Virus record (IMG/VR): IMGVR_UViG_3300009165_000051
Coordinates: 1-20,516 of that record
Reading direction: 5' to 3' (one strand)
Length of the DNA stretch: 20,516 nucleotides
Source: a virus
The notes beneath the pieces were generated by a model. The model did no database searches, was not told the origin of the DNA, and worked only from the letters and a program-made list of their open reading frames with translations. The position numbers and the translations under genes are program-made. Positions 15,426-19,958 of this stretch are shown one piece after another (positions within the stretch are counted from its first letter, which is position 1; every line of letters starts with the position of its first letter).

Positions 15426-15671
15426 TCAAACGATTTTTATCAATTCTTCACGTATTTCCCAGAAAGGAGCACTACGATAGTGTCCATCTGATTCTTCTGG
15501 TAGTTTATCTCCTGGATAATATACGGAAATGGTTACTCGTCCGTCATTCTCATATATTACCTTGCGTTCAGCTTCTGATTGAGTAGCGAAAACTCCCTTA
15601 TATGTATCCGTAAGGTTACTATCACCATCCCAATACCAATACAACAAAACATACACTTTAACTTTTTTCAT
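15426..15671 (-). CDS. Hypothetical small protein
   Basis: The 81-residue protein begins MKKVKVYVLLYWYWDGDSNL, then GVFATQSEAERKVIY, and ends in PFWEIREELIKIV. The pattern 'YVLLYxYWDGD...GVFxTxxEAE' fits small phage proteins that report or sense something unknown. It follows its own promoter-like motif (15704-15718) and the conserved leader (AAAACCCTAAAAAGAA), and the previous transcript ends just upstream at the terminator 15724-15754. It is therefore probably expressed independently. The function is unknown. Confidence 0.68.
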   Translation of the reverse strand: MKKVKVYVLLYWYWDGDSNLTDTYKGVFATQSEAERKVIYENDGRVTISVYYPGDKLPEESDGHYRSAPFWEIREELIKIV

Positions 15672-15703
15672 TTCTTTTTAGGGTTTTTGATAATTAAAAC
15701 TCG

Positions 15704-15718
15704 AACTGTCTATAATAC
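15704..15718 (-). promoter_or_regulatory. Promoter-like motif GTATTATAGACAGTT
   Basis: On the minus strand this lies just after a terminator and 33 bp before the ATG of the 81-residue gene. Near-identical 15-mers occupy the same position at 16534-16548 and 17611-17625. I infer a phage promoter from this terminator-promoter-leader-gene layout. Confidence 0.55.
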
Positions 15719-15723
15719 GGCAT

Positions 15724-15754
15724 AAAAAAAGGGAACGGATAAATCCATTCCCTT
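15724..15754 (-). terminator. Intrinsic terminator
   Basis: The minus strand reads AAGGGAATGGAT, a 2-nt loop, ATCCGTTCCCTT, then a run of seven or more T. The 12-bp stem has a single mismatch. It lies 21 bp after the stop of the 59-residue gene (15776), so it ends that transcript. Confidence 0.8.
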
Positions 15755-15775
15755 GATTCTGATTTGATTCCCTTT

Positions 15776-15955
15776 TTACTTTCTGGAATAGGAAGTATGC
15801 TTTCTAAACATTGGAAAAGTCTTTTTGGGTTTCTCCCTCTTTAACTTATCCAATAAAGCAATTGCCTTATTCACGTGAATGATCCCGTGACGATCCATCA
15901 GATTTTCGATTTCATCTAATGAATACTCCCTGATTTTAACATCTGGCTTGCTCAT
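15776..15955 (-). CDS. Hypothetical 59-residue protein
   Basis: I start this gene at the ATG 15953-15955, whose ATGA overlaps the stop of the small membrane protein; a longer reading to 16018 would run into that gene. The product begins MSKPDVKIREYSLDEIENLM and ends in a basic tail (KLKREKPKKTFPMFRKHTSY). The helical middle (GIIHVNKAIALLDKL) has no recognised motif. It is basic and soluble. The terminator at 15724-15754 follows it. Confidence 0.6.
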   Translation of the reverse strand: MSKPDVKIREYSLDEIENLMDRHGIIHVNKAIALLDKLKREKPKKTFPMFRKHTSYSRK

Positions 15956-16107
15956 ATGACATGATTCTTTACGCAGCATACAATCCAGAACAGTACACAA
16001 GCAAAATAGAATACCCATAACATACTCTCTGATACTTTACGGGCTTTGCTCCTCTGCTTGCGAGGAGGCTCGATGAACAAAGTGTTCATAACTTCTACAA
16101 TCTTCAT
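15952..16107 (-). CDS. Small single-pass membrane protein
   Basis: The start at 16105-16107 is chosen because the conserved leader TCAAAACCTTAAAAAAG ends directly at it; a frame extends to 16161 but without a leader. The 51-residue product has a basic N-terminal half (PPRKQRSKARK) followed by one hydrophobic segment, MLWVFYFACVLFWIVCCV, and a short tail. By the positive-inside rule the N-terminus should be cytoplasmic. Phage inner-membrane proteins of this size often act in exclusion, lysis control or takeover, but nothing here tells which. Confidence 0.6.
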   Translation of the reverse strand: MKIVEVMNTLFIEPPRKQRSKARKVSESMLWVFYFACVLFWIVCCVKNHVI

Positions 16108-16164
16108 CTTTTTTAAGGTTTTGAAAAGACGGTTTAATGAATGTTTAATCGACATAGTCAAAGA

Positions 16165-16503
16165 CTACGAGTGAGATTCAGGAATGATAACAGTTTCATT
16201 CCTCCGGCAGTACCAGGCAATGACGAAATTACGAAATGCCTCTTTAACGCTAACATTTCTACCCTTGGGATAGAACAAAGTGGTAAACTCTCTGATCGAA
16301 CCTTCCCAATGTAACCGGCATCCGGTACGGATAAACCGAGTTGGAATAATAGGTTCCTCAGCGATTTCACAATCATTCCCTTCCATCCTCATTAATACCG
16401 TAGTATTGTGAGAATTTAGACGTACGGAATAGGTACGTTCTGGAATGGTTCTCTCCTCTATCTGATATACGATAGGGAGTTGCTTTACGCTACTTTTCAT
16501 CAT
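16165..16503 (-). CDS. Hypothetical protein
   Basis: The 112-residue protein starts MMKSSVKQLPIVYQIEERTI (the second ATG, at 16498-16500, is an alternative) and contains PTRFIRTGCRLHWEGSIREF and EAFRNFVIAWYCRRNE. It has alternating strands and a C-terminal helix; no motif is recognised. It has its own promoter-like motif (16534-16548) and leader (TCAAAAACCTTAAA). It is a likely real gene of unknown function. Confidence 0.65.
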   Translation of the reverse strand: MMKSSVKQLPIVYQIEERTIPERTYSVRLNSHNTTVLMRMEGNDCEIAEEPIIPTRFIRTGCRLHWEGSIREFTTLFYPKGRNVSVKEAFRNFVIAWYCRRNETVIIPESHS

Positions 16504-16533
16504 TTTAAGGTTTTTGATAAATTAAAAAACTAG

Positions 16534-16548
16534 AACTCTCTATAATAC
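16534..16548 (-). promoter_or_regulatory. Promoter-like motif GTATTATAGAGAGTT
   Basis: On the minus strand it sits immediately after the terminator 16551-16579 and 31 bp before the ATG of the 112-residue gene. It differs at one base from the copy at 15704-15718 and shares 14 of 15 bases with that at 17611-17625. Confidence 0.6.
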
Positions 16549-16550
16549 TC

Positions 16551-16579
16551 AAAAAAAAAGCCGGATATGAAATCCGGCT
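16551..16579 (-). terminator. Intrinsic terminator
   Basis: The minus strand reads AGCCGGAT, a 5-nt loop, ATCCGGCT, then a run of eight or more T. The 8-bp stem is perfect. It begins 11 bp after the stop of the 137-residue gene and ends that transcript. Confidence 0.85.
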
Positions 16580-16589
16580 CGATCATTCG

Positions 16590-17003
16590 TTAGAAACCAA
16601 AAGTAAACGTTACGTTGGAAAGTAAAACTACGTCCCCAGTTTCGTAGAGTAAACGGAGAACAGGAAGTAAGTCTGCGATAGTTTCTAGTAGATCGTCATT
16701 TTCGTAGACTTTCTTCAGGTCGTAGTCTATTAAAATAGATTTCTCAAAAATAGGGTTCTTATCATCGTAGATAGGTGATAAATCTATTTCTGGAATACCT
16801 CCCGCCAGTTTAAGAGTAACCGGAGAACCTGCGACTCCGAAAAATGATTCTTCTACGATAGGAATTTCCGAAATGATATGCTTAACGGTAGTTTTTCCAT
16901 CCGTAATCTTTTCGCATTTACGAAGTAAAATGTACGGCGTAGGTTCGTCATTTTCGTTCCCGTAGCGGAAACTCTTCATTTCTTTTTCAATAAACGTTTT
17001 CAT
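16590..17003 (-). CDS. Hypothetical acidic protein
   Basis: The 137-residue acidic protein starts MKTFIEKEMKSFRYGNENDE, has a beta-rich middle (TPYILLRKCEKI, VKHIISEIPIVEESFFGVAG), and ends with ETGDVVLLSNVTFTFGF. No family is recognised. It has its own leader (TATAAACCTTAAAAATTAAG) and terminator. CA and TG dinucleotides are already scarce here (about 23 in 460 bp, roughly 40% of chance), forming a ramp into the CA/TG-free tract to the right. The function is unknown. Confidence 0.66.
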   Translation of the reverse strand: MKTFIEKEMKSFRYGNENDEPTPYILLRKCEKITDGKTTVKHIISEIPIVEESFFGVAGSPVTLKLAGGIPEIDLSPIYDDKNPIFEKSILIDYDLKKVYENDDLLETIADLLPVLRLLYETGDVVLLSNVTFTFGF

Positions 17004-17169
17004 CTTCTTAATTTTTAAGGTTTATAATAGAAATCCAAAATGTTCTCAGACGATATTTTTGGGACATCTTCCGGTACGTTCGGAAGCGAGTTAGTTTTCC
17101 ATTTCCTTCCTCCCTTATTCCCGTAGTTTTAGTTTATGACCTAAAGAATTAGTTCGTCCCTATTAAACG

Positions 17170-17198
17170 AAAAAAAACCGACGGTTTAACGTCGGTTT
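17170..17198 (-). terminator. Intrinsic terminator (second of tandem pair)
   Basis: The minus strand reads AAACCGACG, a 6-nt loop, CGTCGGTTT, followed by a T-run. The 9-bp stem is perfect. It lies directly beyond the terminator at 17215-17249, giving the 103-residue gene a double stop. Confidence 0.75.
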
Positions 17199-17214
17199 AA
17201 CGGTACGAACGGGT

Positions 17215-17249
17215 AAAAAAAAACCGGAGTAAAATTAATTACTCCGGTT
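17215..17249 (-). terminator. Intrinsic terminator (first of tandem pair)
   Basis: The minus strand reads AACCGGAGTAA, a 6-nt loop, TTACTCCGGTT, then nine T. The 11-bp stem is perfect and starts 17 bp after the stop of the gene at 17267-17578. Confidence 0.85.
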
Positions 17250-17266
17250 AAAATTCGCTTTCGGTT

Positions 17267-17578
17267 TTACTCGGCTTTCGTTTCGGCGTCGGCTTTCGTT
17301 TCGGTTTTTTTCGCTTTCGTTTCGGCTTTCGGCGTTTCGGTTTTACCGTTAACGGCGTCTTTTCCTAGATAACCCCGAAGTAAACGAAAGCCGTATTTAA
17401 AATTAGCTTTCGTTTCCTTTAAGTTACTTTCCTTTCCCGTTTCCTTTTTAAAAAGGTCGTCGGCTAGTTTACTTCCTTTTTCCTCCGGTACGTTTAAACC
17501 GTATTTCCGGAAAATAACGCCTACGGCGTCGGCTCGGGTAAACTCCGAACTTTTTAATAAAACTTTCGCTTTACTCAT
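17267..17578 (-). CDS. Small RxDAV-domain protein encoded without CA or TG
   Basis: The 103-residue basic protein has a compact domain at 13-70 (FTRADAV, later TGKESNLKETKANFKYGF) and a repetitive Lys/Ala/Glu/Thr tail from about 80 (PKAETKAKKTETKADAETKA). The domain resembles residues 131-185 of the acidic protein at 3268-3852. Apart from the start ATG, the gene contains no CA or TG dinucleotide, so the product has no His, Gln, Cys or Trp, and no internal Met. Codon choice follows the same rule: Ala never uses GCA, Leu never TTG or CTG, and Thr never ACA. Yet the frame is open, with leader (TTAATCTTAAAACCTTAAAA), promoter-like motif and tandem terminators in place. That argues for a functional gene. 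It may be a nucleoid-type DNA binder given its basic tail, but this is a guess. Confidence 0.72.
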   Translation of the reverse strand: MSKAKVLLKSSEFTRADAVGVIFRKYGLNVPEEKGSKLADDLFKKETGKESNLKETKANFKYGFRLLRGYLGKDAVNGKTETPKAETKAKKTETKADAETKAE

Positions 17579-17610
17579 TTTTTTAAGGTTTTAAGATTAA
17601 TAAAATAAAA

Positions 17611-17625
17611 TACTCTCTATAATAC
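17611..17625 (-). promoter_or_regulatory. Promoter-like motif GTATTATAGAGAGTA
   Basis: Third minus-strand copy of the motif, 32 bp upstream of the ATG of the 103-residue gene and just after the orphan terminator at 17652-17707. It conforms to the CA/TG ban without change. Confidence 0.58.
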
Positions 17626-17651
17626 GACGTCGGAACGACGGTTTAACGGTT

Positions 17652-17707
17652 AAAAAAAAACGGGACGTTAAACGAGTAAAAAAATAACTCGTTAAACCGT
17701 CCCGTTT
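17652..17707 (-). terminator. Large intrinsic terminator with no gene upstream
   Basis: The minus strand reads AAACGGGACG, then a further stem TTTAACGAGT (with one mismatch and one bulge), a T-rich loop, the complementary arm, and a final run of nine T. The outer 10 bp are perfect. On this strand there is no open frame upstream between 17710 and 18300 and no possible start codon. The terminator therefore implies a leftward non-coding transcript, or insulation of the promoter at 17611. Confidence 0.7.
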
Positions 17708-18226
17708 ACCTTAAAAATAGATTAGTTCGCTTTCGTTCGCTTATAAGTTTAAACGCCCGTTCCGTTTAACGTCCCGATTTTTACGGCTAGTATAAAAACT
17801 TACGGCTTTCGCCCCGTCCTATTTTAACTTTAAACGTCGTTCGACGGCTATTATAAAACTTTCGCTTTCTAGCTTAATCGGGTAAACGGTTTTACGTTCC
17901 TCCCTTATAAGGTTTTAAAACCTTTCGGCTTTAACTCGGTTTTATCGACTTACGGTTTTACTCCGGCTTTCCGTTCTCCGTTCCTCCTCTCCGTTTACGG
18001 TTTTACCCGTTTTTTTCCTCCGACGGTTAAACGCCCGAACTCCGTTTTACGTTATTTTCCCGAACTTAATTAAACCGGCTAGTTTTTCGCTTTTTACTAT
18101 TCGCTTACGTACGAACGGCGTTTTTTTCGGTTTACTAGCTTAAAACCGGAGAGGCTTATTTCTCTTAACTATCTAGTTTCTAGCGTTTTACGTTTTAGGT
18201 TTTACGGGATTATTCCCTCTCCCGAT

Positions 18227-18320
18227 ACTAACTAAAATAATCGAATAAAACTAATTATTTTATAATTAATTTTATATACGGTTAAAAATAACTTATAAAA
18301 CGTTAATTATTAATAAGTTA
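18227..18320. other. AT-rich core, candidate replication origin
   Basis: This stretch of about 94 bp is almost all A and T (ATTATTTTATAATTAATTTT and similar) inside a CpG-rich tract. To its left the plus strand is pyrimidine-rich; to its right it is purine-rich. The switch coincides with the divergence of leftward and rightward genes. Such a composition flip around an AT-rich unwinding element is typical of origins. No initiator-binding iterons are obvious inside it. Strand switch due to transcription alone is an alternative. Confidence 0.4.
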
Positions 18321-18560
18321 GGAACGCATAAACGTTATACTATTATTATAATAGGCGTCGGGTAAACGTTCCTAAACTATCGGGTAAACGTCCCGACGTC
18401 CCGAACTCGAAACGACGTCGGAACGGTAAACGGAACGGGACGGCGTTTAACCGTTAAACGGGACGGTTTAAACGCCGTCCCTATACCTTAATAGATAGGG
18501 ACGCCGGAACGGGTAAACGTACCGTAAAACGAACGGGACGCCGTTAAACGGCTAAAACCG

Positions 18561-18648
18561 ACGGGACGCCGGAACGCCGTAAAACGGGACGCCGTAAAAC
18601 TAGGTTTAAAACTAGGTTTAAACGGGACGCCGGAACGCCGTAAAACGG
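18561..18648. repeat. 27-bp direct repeat pair with internal tandem 12-mer
   Basis: A 27-bp sequence beginning ACGGGACGCCGGAACGCC occurs at 18561-18587 and again, identical, at 18622-18648. Between them a 12-mer CTAGGTTTAAAA/C is tandemly repeated (18600-18611, 18612-18623). Shorter echoes (GGTAAACG, CCGTAAAACG, GGGACGCC) are scattered over 18360-18660. The density suggests binding sites or slipped duplication within a replication or packaging region. Confidence 0.65.
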
Positions 18649-18658
18649 CGTTTTACGG
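18638..18658. repeat. Perfect 10+1+10 inverted repeat
   Basis: CCGTAAAACG, one G, then CGTTTTACGG. It partly overlaps the second 27-bp repeat and lies at the right end of the CA/TG-free tract. It could form a cruciform or be a dimeric protein site. Confidence 0.65.
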
Positions 18659-18690
18659 GACGTAAATGTGTTATAAAGATAGGCGTCGTA

Positions 18691-18777
18691 AGTTATTAAT
18701 ATATAGAGAGTTAAGAGTCCATAGACTAACTACTATTATCGGAACGCCGTAACTTATTAATATAGAGAGAGTTAAGG
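18691..18777 (+). promoter_or_regulatory. Two tandem promoter-like copies (ATAGAGAGTTAAG)
   Basis: The plus strand carries two related blocks about 60 bp apart: AGTTATTAATATATAGAGAG then TTAAG at 18691-18715, and AACTTATTAATATAGAGAGA then GTTAAG at 18751-18776. Both contain the ATAGAGAG(AG)TT element of the minus-strand motifs at 15704, 16534 and 17611, here facing the terminase genes. They are candidate rightward promoters, although about 660-740 bp from the terminase start. Confidence 0.45.
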
Positions 18778-18842
18778 GAGGGACGTACCCGTTTCGCCGA
18801 TAGGGACGGAGGACGTGGGCGATTGGCGTCCCTAAAAATTTC

Positions 18843-19219
18843 TGCATACTAAATGTTTAAAACCGTTTTTGCACACAAGGCTCCCTACCCTCCCTACCGT
18901 TATGCACAGTACCCGATACCCCTATTTGCACAGTTACGCTTACTCCTTGCACACTACTATTCTGCAAAACGACTTATATTTACCTTTCCGTAAGGGGAAC
19001 CTGACTTTAGACCTACCATATTTTTTTTACTATGGCGATGACTCCTTATAGGTTTGCACACTATTAGGTATTGGTACCTGCAAAATCTTCGTATTTCTAC
19101 CAAATCCGGTTTTGCACAGGATATTTACGGGTTTTGCAGGCTAGAAAAATTTGCAAAGTTTTCGTTATGCAGAATCGTTTTTGCAGGGTTAGTATATATA
19201 CTACCAAAAAGGAAGTGCA
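18843..19219. repeat. Cluster of 14 TGCA sites upstream of terminase
   Basis: TGCA starts at 18843, 18870, 18903, 18927, 18948, 18963, 19055, 19079, 19113, 19135, 19152, 19168, 19182 and 19216, with one more at 19423. About 1.5 would be expected in 377 bp. Most are in a TTTTGCA(C/A/G) context, spaced 14-34 bp with one 92-bp gap. The non-coding region 18667-19439 contains nothing else gene-like: frames across it are short and follow the repeats. A cluster next to the terminase genes suits a packaging site or an operator array. Confidence 0.6.
19190..19203. promoter_or_regulatory. 14-bp perfect palindrome, copy 1
   Basis: TAGTATATATACTA is a perfect 14-bp palindrome, identical to the copy at 19238-19251, 48 bp away. 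Its position before the rightward terminase genes suggests an operator for a dimeric repressor or activator. Confidence 0.6.
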
Positions 19220-19237
19220 AAAACGCCAAGAATTGCC

Positions 19238-19251
19238 TAGTATATATACTA
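19238..19251. promoter_or_regulatory. 14-bp perfect palindrome, copy 2
   Basis: Second identical TAGTATATATACTA. The 48-bp spacing is between four and five helical turns, so two bound dimers would not be exactly in phase. Confidence 0.6.
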
Positions 19252-19439
19252 AGGTGATGGCGGGATAAAATTTATGGTAATTTAGAATTGGTCTGCGTAA
19301 GTATGACACGTTGTATGCCGGCATGGCTGTACGGTATGAAGGGGGCATGCTGGGGAAATCGTTTTGGAAAAAAAAATCTGGAAAAACGAAACCTGATATC
19401 AGAAAATTACGTTATATTTTCGTGCAAAAGCTTGAAACC

Positions 19440-19958
19440 ATGGAACGAAATATGGAGCGGGAGAGGTTAAATGAGTGGAACGAATATCGTCCCCAACAAG
19501 TGTATGAACTTGCCTTGCTTGGCGGACTGACCCACGAGGATATGGCTCGCTGTATGTGCATTACCCTGACGACGTTTGAATCATGGCTGAAGACTCATGC
19601 TAGCTTCGCCCACTCGCTGGAGGAAGGTGGTATGCGGGCAGTCGCCAGAGTAGCCCGTGCATTGTTTCGGAGTGCTGAGGGGTATGAGTATGATGAAGAA
19701 GTATGTGTGTTTCGTAAGGGACAAATGTTTAAAGAGGTCGTACACCGTGTGATGCCCCCGAACGTTGCAGCATGTATAAAGATTTTAAGTGCCCGTCATA
19801 AGAGTGAATGGTCCGAAGTGCAAAGGACAGAGATTACCCAAACCACGAATATTAATCTGGCTCGGATTGATTTGTCTTCCTTGAACACCGAAGAACTAAC
19901 TCTCATGAAAAGTATAGGACTCAAAATGATACCTAACCGTGCCGATAGTAGCAATTGA
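19440..19958 (+). CDS. terS: Terminase small subunit
   Basis: The 172-residue product from this ATG has a helix-turn-helix of TerS type (LTHEDMARCMCITLTTFESW, about 32-51 from this start), followed by helices (SLEEGGMRAVARVARALFRS). The typical closing module GYEYDEEVCVFRKGQM, VVHRVMPPNVAACIKILSAR and SEWSEV follows; 'PPxxxA...L..R....W' is characteristic. TerS binds the packaging site and loads the large subunit. The frame extends upstream to 19311 (TTG) or 19323 (ATG), adding about 40 basic residues, but those lack an A-rich leader. I prefer 19440, which follows AAAAGCTTGAAACC. The stop overlaps the large-subunit gene by 20 bp. The family call is good; the start is uncertain. Confidence 0.78.
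   Translation: MERNMERERLNEWNEYRPQQVYELALLGGLTHEDMARCMCITLTTFESWLKTHASFAHSLEEGGMRAVARVARALFRSAEGYEYDEEVCVFRKGQMFKEVVHRVMPPNVAACIKILSARHKSEWSEVQRTEITQTTNINLARIDLSSLNTEELTLMKSIGLKMIPNRADSSN

Larger units (their letters stand above)
17004..17266. other. Intergenic region with leader, small inverted repeat and tandem terminators
   Basis: This 263-bp gap holds the leader of the 137-residue gene, an inverted repeat CTTCCG/CGGAAG at 17068-17086, and two terminators at 17170-17249. The promoter for the 137-residue gene must lie between about 17030 and 17165, but the shared GTATTATAGAGAGTT motif is not there. The CA/TG-free tract begins inside it at 17139. Confidence 0.5.
17139..18666. other. 1528-bp tract nearly devoid of CA and TG dinucleotides
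   Basis: Reading every line, I find only two CA/TG steps in this tract, at 17576-17577 (the ATG of the 103-residue gene) and 18327-18328. About 190 would be expected at equal base use. CpG is strongly enriched: about 11 in the 60 bases at 17281-17340 and again at 18541-18600, against one to three in ordinary lines. The rule holds in coding, terminator, promoter and non-coding DNA alike. Because ATG, GTG, TTG and TGA all contain TG, the tract offers almost no start codon on either strand. It also lacks the TTTG element of Bacteroidota promoters. From 17710 to 18666 I see no gene. Its cause is unknown. Confidence 0.9.

Noticed and set aside
17741-17915. Longest stop-free minus-strand stretch in the non-coding part of the CA/TG-free tract
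   Set aside because: Only about 58 codons, with no ATG, GTG or TTG possible; TGA stops are removed by the TG ban, so such stretches are expected.
17139-18666. CRISPR array or diversity-generating element as explanation of the repeats
   Set aside because: No regular repeat-spacer spacing, no cas or reverse-transcriptase gene, and no template/variable repeat pair were seen; the bias is dinucleotide-wide rather than limited to adenines.
18869-19268. Short plus-strand frames (60-67 residues) in the terminase upstream region
   Set aside because: They run through the TGCA-rich repeats, overlap each other in different frames, have no leader and show repeat-driven composition.
19311-19439. Using the upstream TTG/ATG as the terminase small-subunit start
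   Set aside because: The extra 39-43 residues have no leader and no recognisable TerS content, and the region still carries a TGCA site; I kept it only as an alternative.
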